Shown here piece by piece: positions 1-7,556 of a DNA stretch of 64,000 nt (the first letter of the stretch is position 1; the number at the start of each line of letters is the position of its first letter). Both the position numbers and the translations under genes were made by a program. This DNA comes from CAZEER01 sp964586315 (GTDB lineage: Bacteria > Fidelibacterota > Marinisomatia > Marinisomatales > UBA1611): contig CAZPHE010000004.1 of NCBI GenBank assembly GCA_964586315.1, positions 1 to 64,000 on the forward strand, given 5' to 3'. The notes under the pieces were generated by a model. It did no database searches, had not been told where the DNA came from, and saw only the letters and a program-made list of their open reading frames with translations.

Positions 1-40
1 CAACCAGTAGTTTTATTGCTTGTTCAATGAACTCTAACAT
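1..40 (-). CDS. khpA: KH-domain RNA-binding protein, 5' end only (KhpA-like)
   Basis: Only the first 13 codons lie in the window; the rest runs off the left edge. The ATG at 40-38 is preceded by a strong GGAGG ribosome binding site. The start MLEFIEQAIKLLV resembles the N-terminus of KhpA, a small KH-domain RNA-binding protein. KhpA genes commonly follow rpsP in the ffh-rpsP-khpA-rimM order, and rpsP lies directly upstream here. The identification rests on 13 residues plus gene order. Confidence 0.6.
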   Translation of the reverse strand, partial: MLEFIEQAIKLLV

Positions 41-81
41 AGCATCCTCCATTTTTCTTAGTAATTAAAAAAGTATTAAAA

Positions 82-594
82 CTATTCTTCTTCTGTATTG
101 TCTTCTAATTGTTCTCTTTCAATTAATTCATTTTTAAGAGTTTCTTGACTTTCATTTACAATATGAGATTTTTTTCCAGAATTATCAGTAATTTTTTCTT
201 CTATAGATTCAGAGACTATTTCTTTTTCTTTATTCCTCTTATCTAGTTTTTCAGAACGATTTTTAAGCACTTCAACTCTATTTAATTCCCATTTTTTCAT
301 CTCTATTTCTATTTCCGAATTATCAAGTCCTTGTTTCATAAGGTGCCATTTATGTGCTATGCCTGAACGACGTAATAATTTATGTGCGGCTTCAGTTGTT
401 TGCGCACCTTCCTTTAGCCAGTGTAAAATTCTATTCCCTTTTAAATCAAAAGAATGATCAATATCAATTGGATTATACCAACCTAATTCTTCAATAGCAG
501 CACCATCACGCCGTTTCCTTGAATCCATTACAACCATTCTATAGAATGGTCGATTTCTCCGTCCAATACGCTTTAACCTTATTTTTGTAGACAA
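82..594 (-). CDS. rpsP: 30S ribosomal protein S16 with long charged C-terminal tail
   Basis: Small-subunit ribosomal protein. Residues 1-80 carry the S16 core (IRLKRIGRRNRPFYR near the N-terminus, then EELGWYNP). S16 is usually 80-90 residues; this one has 170. Residues 85-170 form a Lys/Glu-rich tail without hydrophobic character, probably disordered. Long S16 tails are known in Bacteroidota-type bacteria. The start is TTG, supported by AAGGAG eight bases upstream and by the start position of the family. It lies 12 bases downstream of ffh, so the two are probably co-transcribed. Confidence 0.95.
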   Translation of the reverse strand: MSTKIRLKRIGRRNRPFYRMVVMDSRKRRDGAAIEELGWYNPIDIDHSFDLKGNRILHWLKEGAQTTEAAHKLLRRSGIAHKWHLMKQGLDNSEIEIEMKKWELNRVEVLKNRSEKLDKRNKEKEIVSESIEEKITDNSGKKSHIVNESQETLKNELIEREQLEDNTEEE

Positions 595-606
595 TTTTAG
601 AACTCC

Positions 607-1938
607 TTATTTAAAATTGTTGAGATTCCCCAAACCCGGGAAATTAATTTGTTTCAAATTTTTTATTTTTTTCATCATTTTTTTCATATACTGGAACTGA
701 TTTAATAGGGAATTGACCTCCTGAACTGATCGTCCACTACCTTTAGCAATTCTTAATCTACGACTTCCATCAATAATATTAGGCATTTTTCTTTCTTTTA
801 ATGTCATTGAATTTATTATTGCTTCTGTCCAAATCAATTGCCGGTCATCCATATTCATTGTTTTGATAATTTTTGAATTCATACTAGGCAGCATTTTTAG
901 AGTTTGGCCAAAAGAACCCATTTTTTTAATTTGCTTTAATTGATTATTAAAATCATTTAAATCAAAACTATTTAATTTAATTTTATCTTTGATCTTATCT
1001 ACATTATGCTGATCAAATACTTTTTGAGCTTTTTCAACAAGTGAGATAACATCCCCAAAACCAAGGATACGATTAGCAACCCTGAGTGGATCAAAAACTT
1101 CTAATCCATCAATTCCCTCTGAGGTTCCAATGAATTTAATAGGTACACCTGTAACATAGTTAATTGAAACTGCAGCACCACCTCTTGAATCTCCATCCAT
1201 TTTTGTAAGAATTATACCTGTTAATGATAAAACCCTATGAAATGCAATAGCTGAGTTCACAGCATCTTGTCCTGTCATACCATCTGCAACAAAAAGAATT
1301 TCACTAGGATTGGCTAATGTTGAAATAGACTGAACTTCATTCATCATTTTTTCATTTATATGTAATCTACCAGCAGTGTCTAATATCAAAACATCCTTTT
1401 CTAAATTACATGATTTTTCCAACGCTAAACTGCAAATATTTATTGGACTTTTCATGTCATCTGCAAATACATCAACTCCTATTTGCCTACCAATGATATT
1501 CAATTGGTCAATAGCTGCTGGTCTATAAATATCAGTAGTAGCCAATAGTACTGATTTACCTGATTTTTTCAAACTGTATGCAAGTTTACCGGCACTAGTA
1601 GTTTTTCCGGCACCTTGTAAACCAGCAAGGATCACAACAGATGGTTTTTTTTCAAGTGCCAAGCTCTTTGTTTCTGATCCAAGCAAAGTGACCAGTTCAT
1701 CTCTTATGATTTTTACAAATTGTTCTCCTGGTTTTACTGATTTTAAAACTTTTGTGCCTTGTGCTTTTGCTTCTACTTTAGCAATAAAAGATTTTACTAC
1801 TTTAAAGTTTATATCTGAATCAAGAAGAGTTTTACGTACTTCACGAACAGTTTCTTTAATATTCCTGTCCGTAATCTTCCCTAAACCACGAACGCTTCTA
1901 AAAATCGTCTGGAACTTTTCTGTTATTCGCCCGAACAT
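607..1938 (-). CDS. ffh: Signal recognition particle GTPase Ffh
   Basis: Binds 4.5S RNA and signal sequences of nascent membrane proteins and, with FtsY, delivers ribosomes to the translocon. The 443-residue length is normal. The order is a helical N domain (about 1-90), the GTPase G domain with P-loop GLQGAGKT (106-113), DTAGR near 190 and TKMDGDSRGG near 246, then the M domain with the GSGRSVQEV segment near residue 400. The ATG is preceded by GGAG six bases upstream. It is followed at 12 bases by rpsP. Confidence 0.97.
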   Translation of the reverse strand: MFGRITEKFQTIFRSVRGLGKITDRNIKETVREVRKTLLDSDINFKVVKSFIAKVEAKAQGTKVLKSVKPGEQFVKIIRDELVTLLGSETKSLALEKKPSVVILAGLQGAGKTTSAGKLAYSLKKSGKSVLLATTDIYRPAAIDQLNIIGRQIGVDVFADDMKSPINICSLALEKSCNLEKDVLILDTAGRLHINEKMMNEVQSISTLANPSEILFVADGMTGQDAVNSAIAFHRVLSLTGIILTKMDGDSRGGAAVSINYVTGVPIKFIGTSEGIDGLEVFDPLRVANRILGFGDVISLVEKAQKVFDQHNVDKIKDKIKLNSFDLNDFNNQLKQIKKMGSFGQTLKMLPSMNSKIIKTMNMDDRQLIWTEAIINSMTLKERKMPNIIDGSRRLRIAKGSGRSVQEVNSLLNQFQYMKKMMKKIKNLKQINFPGLGNLNNFK

Positions 1939-2027
1939 GTAATCTCCAATAGGAATACGCTACTAAATTTAGTGATCCTACCCTTAAAAAGTAACTGGGA
2001 ATACTATTGCATGATTTTTAGAAAAAA

Positions 2028-4379
2028 TCACAATTTTAAATCAATGGTAATACCATAACTCCGAGGGTCACCAAAACTTTTCCATAATTGATTGGGATAA
2101 TTTGGAGGAATAAGACCAAAATAGAATCCTCTAACTGCATATCTCACATCAAAAAGATTTCTAACCCAAAATTTTATATTTATTGGTTTGAAAGACTTCC
2201 CTAAAATAAAATCAGTTAAGAAATATGGTTCTGATTTCTGGTCATGGCTATCCGAAAAATAATATTCACTTTTATAAGAAGTAATAGTGGAAAAATAGAA
2301 ATCATCAATCTCATAATTAATACTTATTGAACTCATGATTTTCGGGGCCATGGCTGATTCTCTATTACCACCATAACCTATGATGATATTTCCATCTAAA
2401 TCAGAGTTTGGATAAGAAAACCTATTTAACCAAGTATTTAATGTTGAAAATGTTGATTTAATTAATAAAAACTGTGATATATTATGATTGTGTTCAACTT
2501 CTATTCCCATTGTTTTACCATTACCAGCATTACTTGTATAAAAAAGAAAACTATTTGGATTCCTCTTATCTGCTTGGTTAGATATAGATACTTGTTGGTT
2601 TTTTCTCAAACTTAAAAATAACGCCAGATTTGTTCTAGAAATAGACGTCTTCCGTTTCAATCCAAATTCTATATTTTGGATTAATTCTGGATTATAAGGG
2701 CGATTAGTATCAATCAAATGAGGTTGTTGATTTATTCCGCCAGATTTATATCCTTGTGAAAAAGATCCATAAAATCTGGTTGACATATTTTTCATATAAT
2801 TTAGCGATGTAAGATAACCAATCATATTATCTTTTTTATCTACACTAATAGGGTCTAGAATAATAGTTTGGTAGTAATAATCAAGATTTTGGAATGTGCC
2901 ACTATAATCATGCTGGTTTGCTTCAATTCTTAAATTCGCCTTAAACCGTAATACAGATGTTAAATCAAAACTATACTCAGTATATATAGCTAAAGCAGTA
3001 AAATCATATACTCCTGTAGCACTAGTGGCATCACCACCAAATATATAACCATTGGCTTCATCTATCTCTTTTAACTTTTTACAATATAAGCCAAAAGTAA
3101 GGTTTCCATAATAACTTCGTAATTCTTGTGCAAAATTTGATCGGCTTTTTATAAATGTATCCTGGAATTTATTATTAAAGAAAAATATAGAATCAGGAAG
3201 TGATTCAGGTGTCCAACCATGTTCAGAAGCCCAATAAAGGCTATCTGCCCAATCTCCATCATAGGAATGTATTAGATCTGTTTCAGTATATGATGTAATA
3301 CTTTTTAAATTAAAATCATTCGATACCAATAAGTTTGTATTAATTGAACATCCAAATGTTTTCTGACTGTCTTCACCACTATCATCGCTATACGTTTTGA
3401 ATGCTAAGTTGTTATCGGGTGCCCATGCATCATAACCATTATCTAAATTGGAATGTATGAAAGTTGCAAGTACATTCAATTTATTACTTGGTTTTAAATG
3501 AAGTTTCATTCTAGTTATTAATTCATTTTTCTTATTTGAGTTATTAATCTTTAAAGTTAGGTTTTTTCTAAACCCATCTATGTAATTGTAATTTGCCATA
3601 AACCTTAAAGACAACTTTTCAATGATATTTAAATTAAAAAATGCCTTAAGACTGCGGTGATTATCAGTGCCATAACTTGTTGATGCCCCCAACTCAGTTT
3701 TTTTTGATGGATCTTTAGATTTCATTGATATTAAACCTGCAAGGGCATTGGCTCCAAAAAATGAGGATTGCGGTCCTTTATAAATTTCAATTTGTCCCAT
3801 GTCATACAAATGGCCTACCATACCTAATCCACTTAAATCCATATCATCTAATACAAATCCAACAGAGAAATTAGGCTGACCTTCTCCAAAATAATGGCTC
3901 CGCTCTCCAACACCTCTGATCTGAAAGTAACGAGGTCTACTTGTTCCACCTGCCCAATTTAAATTTGGGACTGCATCTATTAATGTTTGGAAATGATCAG
4001 CACCAGATTTCTGAATCTCTATCGATGTAATTACAGATATACTTGTTGTAACATTATGTAATGATTCATCAGAAAGTCCTGCTTTGACCATAACTTCATT
4101 GGATTTAATGACATGCAATATAAGTTTTATTAACATTCCATTCTGTGCTGTCTTTTTAACTTTTTTATAAGCAATATGGGAAAATTCTAATTCTGTTCCA
4201 TCAATAACATCAATTATAAAATCACCCTCTAAATTAGTGCTAGTCCCTTTATCACCTGAAACAACATTTACATTTGGAATTGGTTCACCACTTGATAAAT
4301 CTATAACGGTTCCTGAAATCTGTGAAAAAATAATAGTTGGTATAAAACTAGAATAAAATATAAATGGTTTAAATTTCAT
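2028..4379 (-). CDS. TonB-dependent outer-membrane receptor under TPP riboswitch control
   Basis: Outer-membrane active transporter of 783 residues. An N-terminal signal peptide (about 1-19, ending IIFSQ) is followed by a carboxypeptidase-regulatory-like beta domain (about 20-90), a plug domain (about 105-230, with QIRGVGERS and KGPQSSFFGANALAG) and a 22-strand-type barrel to the C-terminus. Such receptors import scarce ligands with TonB-ExbBD energy. The riboswitch directly upstream, with its 3' end merging into the AGGAAG ribosome binding site five bases from the ATG, implies that thiamine or a thiamine precursor is the ligand. TPP-regulated TonB receptors are known in Bacteroidota. No thiamine biosynthesis gene is adjacent, so the ligand assignment is inference from the riboswitch. 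Confidence 0.9.
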   Translation of the reverse strand: MKFKPFIFYSSFIPTIIFSQISGTVIDLSSGEPIPNVNVVSGDKGTSTNLEGDFIIDVIDGTELEFSHIAYKKVKKTAQNGMLIKLILHVIKSNEVMVKAGLSDESLHNVTTSISVITSIEIQKSGADHFQTLIDAVPNLNWAGGTSRPRYFQIRGVGERSHYFGEGQPNFSVGFVLDDMDLSGLGMVGHLYDMGQIEIYKGPQSSFFGANALAGLISMKSKDPSKKTELGASTSYGTDNHRSLKAFFNLNIIEKLSLRFMANYNYIDGFRKNLTLKINNSNKKNELITRMKLHLKPSNKLNVLATFIHSNLDNGYDAWAPDNNLAFKTYSDDSGEDSQKTFGCSINTNLLVSNDFNLKSITSYTETDLIHSYDGDWADSLYWASEHGWTPESLPDSIFFFNNKFQDTFIKSRSNFAQELRSYYGNLTFGLYCKKLKEIDEANGYIFGGDATSATGVYDFTALAIYTEYSFDLTSVLRFKANLRIEANQHDYSGTFQNLDYYYQTIILDPISVDKKDNMIGYLTSLNYMKNMSTRFYGSFSQGYKSGGINQQPHLIDTNRPYNPELIQNIEFGLKRKTSISRTNLALFLSLRKNQQVSISNQADKRNPNSFLFYTSNAGNGKTMGIEVEHNHNISQFLLIKSTFSTLNTWLNRFSYPNSDLDGNIIIGYGGNRESAMAPKIMSSISINYEIDDFYFSTITSYKSEYYFSDSHDQKSEPYFLTDFILGKSFKPINIKFWVRNLFDVRYAVRGFYFGLIPPNYPNQLWKSFGDPRSYGITIDLKL

Positions 4380-4386
4380 AGTGTCT

Positions 4387-4470
4387 TCCTACGCTGGCAT
4401 TATCCAGATCAGGTCAATGGGTTTGTTCTCAGCCGTTTGATCTTTCTTATAGCAAACAGCACCCCTGACT
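4387..4470 (-). promoter_or_regulatory. TPP (thiamine pyrophosphate) riboswitch
   Basis: Read on the minus strand, this holds the hallmark segments of the THI element in order: GGGGTGC, GCTGAGA, ACCTGATCTGGATAATGCC and AGCGTAGG. The CTGAGA loop binds the pyrimidine of TPP, and the other half binds the pyrophosphate. The last helix strand runs straight into AGGAAG, the ribosome binding site of the receptor gene, so ligand binding should mask translation initiation. It is oriented only towards the receptor gene; the OPT gene on the other side is divergent. Confidence 0.97.
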
Positions 4471-4560
4471 TGTTATAATTTAAAATATAATTTCATCTTC
4501 TTTACATTGTTTTAGCACAAAATAAATTATTACCTTTCATTTACATATGATGGAGTAATA

Positions 4561-6447
4561 ATGTCCAAACAATTAAATGAGATAACGCCAAAAGCAATAA
4601 TATTAGGAATCTTATTATCTATGATACTTGCAGGAGCGAATGCCTATTTAGGCCTTTTTGCTGGTATGACAATTTCTGCTTCAATTCCAGCTGCAGTTAT
4701 ATCAATGGGTGTTTTGCGCTTATTTAAAAATTCCAATATTTTAGAAAACAATATTGTCCAAACAGCTGCGTCTGCAGGAGAGTCACTAGCTGCAGGAGTT
4801 ATTTTTACAATTCCTGCATTAGTACTAATGGGTTACTGGAACGAATTTAATTATTTAGAAGTAGCTAAGATCGCTGCTATCGGTGGTGTCATCGGTGTGC
4901 TGTTCACGGTACCCTTGCGCCGGGCACTAATTGTAGAAGCGAAATTGAAATTTCCTGAAGGTGTTGCAACCGCCGCCGTTTTAAAAGCAGGGGAAGATTC
5001 CAGAACATCTGAACAAAAAGATGAATCAGGTGGGCTTATAACCATCGCAATTTCCGGAGTCGTAGGCGGAATTATGAAACTTTGCCAGCAAGGTTTTGGG
5101 ATGTGGTATGCTGCCGTAGAAGGAGCACGAGTCGTTTCAGTAGAACGTGCAGGAAATACTATTTATCAATCAATTTTTGGTATTGGCACAAATTTGTCAC
5201 CAGCATTGATTTCAGTAGGATATATTGTTGGTCGAAATATTGGCATCCTTGTTTTCGTTGGAGGACTAGTCTCCTGGTTGGTGGCCATCCCGATCTACAC
5301 AGCTATTTATGGTTTTGAAGGCGAATCTATGGCTGCAGCCTGGACCATATGGGATTCTCAAATACGGTACCTTGGTGTTGGTGCAATGGTAGTCGGTGGG
5401 ATCTGGTCACTTTTCAAACTTTTCAAACCATTGATGAGTGGAATTAAAGCTAGTCTGGCAACGATCCAACAATCAAGCCATAACCAAGATCGTCCGATCC
5501 AAGAACAGGATTTTCCAATTAACTATGTAGGGATCGCGCTTGGACTTCTACTGATTCCAGTTTTTCTTCTTTATTTTGATATTGTGGATCATGTCTCCCT
5601 TGCACTACTGCTTGCATTAATTATGATGATTTTTGGATTTCTTTTCTCGGCAGTTGCTGCCTATATGGCTGGTGTTGTTGGTTCATCTAATAATCCTATT
5701 TCCGGCGTTACCATCGCCACTATCCTTTTCTCATCTTTATTGCTCCTACTTCTATTGGGTGAAAATTCAAACGTGGGTGCACCAGCAGCCATCATGATTG
5801 GTGCCGTAGTGTGTTGTGCTGCCGCCATTGGCGGCGACAATCTGCAAGATCTAAAAACAGGTAATATCGTAGGCGCTACACCCTGGAAACAGCAGGTAAT
5901 GCAAATCATTGGAACTATAAGTGCAGCACTCGTTCTTGGTCTTGTTCTGGATATTCTCCATACTGCATACGTCATTGGATCAGATACCTTGTCTGCACCA
6001 CAGGCAACTTTAATGAAATCAGTAGCAGATGGCGTTTTTAATGACAACTTACCTTGGACCATGGTTGGAATCGGTGCAATCATCGGGATCATAATCATTT
6101 TAATTGATATGCGACAGGAAAAAATTGGGTCAGATTTTCGAGTTCCTATTTTAGCCGTTGCAGTTGGAATTTATCTCCCCATCGAGTTATCCGTACCGAT
6201 CTTTATTGGTGGAATGATCTCTCATTTTAGCGAAAAATCAGGTTCAACTGAGATCATGAAAAAACGTGGGTTACTTATTGCATCTGGACTTATTACTGGC
6301 GAAGCTCTAATGGGTATTTTGGTCGCAGTTCCCATTTTCGTTACAGGCGAAAAGGATTGGTGGCCCAAAGTGCTTGGTTTTGAAATTTTTGGAATCATAT
6401 GCTTTCTTGCGGTATTGACCTGGCTTTATAAATCCGTGACGAAATAA
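4561..6447 (+). CDS. OPT-family oligopeptide transporter
   Basis: Inner-membrane transporter of 628 residues with about 14-16 hydrophobic segments along its whole length. The N-terminus (NAYLGLFAGMTISASIPAAV, about 28-47) and the central GGDNLQDLKTG are typical of prokaryotic OPT proteins, which take up small peptides with protons; metal-chelate transport occurs in some members. The ATG is preceded by GGAG. Adenosine deaminase follows 26 bases later, so the two are probably one operon. From about 4850 to 6400 the gene is visibly richer in G and C than all neighbours (one sampled 60-base line at 4861 has 34 G/C). This could reflect codon selection or transfer. Confidence 0.9.
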   Translation: MSKQLNEITPKAIILGILLSMILAGANAYLGLFAGMTISASIPAAVISMGVLRLFKNSNILENNIVQTAASAGESLAAGVIFTIPALVLMGYWNEFNYLEVAKIAAIGGVIGVLFTVPLRRALIVEAKLKFPEGVATAAVLKAGEDSRTSEQKDESGGLITIAISGVVGGIMKLCQQGFGMWYAAVEGARVVSVERAGNTIYQSIFGIGTNLSPALISVGYIVGRNIGILVFVGGLVSWLVAIPIYTAIYGFEGESMAAAWTIWDSQIRYLGVGAMVVGGIWSLFKLFKPLMSGIKASLATIQQSSHNQDRPIQEQDFPINYVGIALGLLLIPVFLLYFDIVDHVSLALLLALIMMIFGFLFSAVAAYMAGVVGSSNNPISGVTIATILFSSLLLLLLLGENSNVGAPAAIMIGAVVCCAAAIGGDNLQDLKTGNIVGATPWKQQVMQIIGTISAALVLGLVLDILHTAYVIGSDTLSAPQATLMKSVADGVFNDNLPWTMVGIGAIIGIIIILIDMRQEKIGSDFRVPILAVAVGIYLPIELSVPIFIGGMISHFSEKSGSTEIMKKRGLLIASGLITGEALMGILVAVPIFVTGEKDWWPKVLGFEIFGIICFLAVLTWLYKSVTK

Positions 6448-6473
6448 ATCAGGACTCTAAAATATTTTTGGTT

Positions 6474-7538
6474 ATGCCATCTATATCATTTGATTTATTA
6501 AATCGTTTACCCAAAGTAGAACTCCACTGCCATTTAGATGGTAGTCTGCGAACCCAATCAATTATAGAACAAGCAGAAAAAGATCATATCCAAATTCCTT
6601 CTTATAATCAAAGGAACTTAGATACCTTGATCCGTATAGGAAAAAAACGAGTTTCTCTTGATCAATATATAAATAGATTTGAAATAACTCTTAGCGTGAT
6701 GCAAACCCCTCAATCATTAAAACGGTTTGCATATGAATTGATAGAAGATGTAGCTCAAGAAAATGTCCGCTATATTGAAGTTAGATATTCACCCATTTTA
6801 CATACTAAAAAAGGAATGACTCTTGATAATGCACTTGAATCTGTACAAAAAGGATTGAAAAATGGTGAAAAAGATTTTGGAGTGAAATCGGGGATCATTG
6901 TTTGTGGGATCAGACATATTTCCCCTGAAATATCTCTAAAATTAGCAGATCTTACAGTCCGTTATAAAAATCGTGGTGTTATTGGCTTTGACTTAGCAGG
7001 CGCTGAAGAAAATTTTCCTGCTAAAGAACATCGCGAAGCTTTTTATCTAATACGCAACAATAATATTAATGCCACAATACATGCAGGAGAAGCCTTTGGC
7101 GCATCATCTATACATCAGGCTATTCATCAATGTGGTGCGAATCGTATTGGCCATGGAACTCGACTAAAAGAAGATCGAAATCTGATGCAATATATAAATG
7201 ACCACAGAATACCACTAGAAATTTGCCTTACTTCCAACTTTCATACACGCACTGTAGGGTCTTTAAAAAGCCATCCTATTAAATACTATTATAGCCAAGG
7301 TATTCGAGTGACCATTAATACAGATAATAGACTTATCTCTAATACAACATTAACTAAGGAATTTATGCTCGCTCATCAATTGTTTGGTTTTAATCTTCAC
7401 GACTTTAGAGAGGTTACCATAATTGCAATGAAAAGTGCTTTTTTAAATCACAATGAACGAATAACAATGATTAAATCCATAGCAGAAGAATTTGAACAAG
7501 AATTTGGTCTACATCCTGAATATGTAAAGTCTAGATAA
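6474..7538 (+). CDS. add: Adenosine deaminase
   Basis: Hydrolytic deamination of (deoxy)adenosine to (deoxy)inosine in purine salvage, cytoplasmic. About 354 residues. Zinc ligands sit in VELHCHLDGS near the N-terminus (HxH at about 18/20) and HAGEAFG near 205. The catalytic and structural histidines lie in GHGTRL, and the C-terminal TDNRLIS signature is that of the bacterial branch. I prefer the ATG at 6474; an in-frame TTG at 6468 would add two residues. No good ribosome binding site is visible, suggesting coupling to the OPT gene 26 bases upstream. An adenine or other aminohydrolase of the same family cannot be excluded. Confidence 0.88.
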   Translation: MPSISFDLLNRLPKVELHCHLDGSLRTQSIIEQAEKDHIQIPSYNQRNLDTLIRIGKKRVSLDQYINRFEITLSVMQTPQSLKRFAYELIEDVAQENVRYIEVRYSPILHTKKGMTLDNALESVQKGLKNGEKDFGVKSGIIVCGIRHISPEISLKLADLTVRYKNRGVIGFDLAGAEENFPAKEHREAFYLIRNNNINATIHAGEAFGASSIHQAIHQCGANRIGHGTRLKEDRNLMQYINDHRIPLEICLTSNFHTRTVGSLKSHPIKYYYSQGIRVTINTDNRLISNTTLTKEFMLAHQLFGFNLHDFREVTIIAMKSAFLNHNERITMIKSIAEEFEQEFGLHPEYVKSR

Positions 7539-7539
7539 G

Positions 7540-7555
7540 ATAATAAATTTATTAT
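7540..7555. terminator. AT-only palindrome between convergent genes, possible bidirectional terminator
   Basis: ATAATAAATTTATTAT is a perfect 16-base palindrome placed exactly between the stop codons of the convergent adenosine deaminase and PorZ-like genes. The position fits a shared transcription end. The stem has no G or C and is weak, so this is only a candidate. Confidence 0.3.
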
Positions 7556-7556
7556 T

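Noticed and set aside
2012..2030. TGATTTTT/AAAAATCA hairpin after the TonB receptor gene as terminator
   Set aside because: The stem is nearly all A-T, includes the stop codon and has no following T run on the minus strand.
5661..6098. Minus-strand open frame of 145 residues inside the OPT gene
   Set aside because: Antisense of a conserved transporter; its Met/Ile/Pro-rich composition is what an antisense reading of hydrophobic codons gives.
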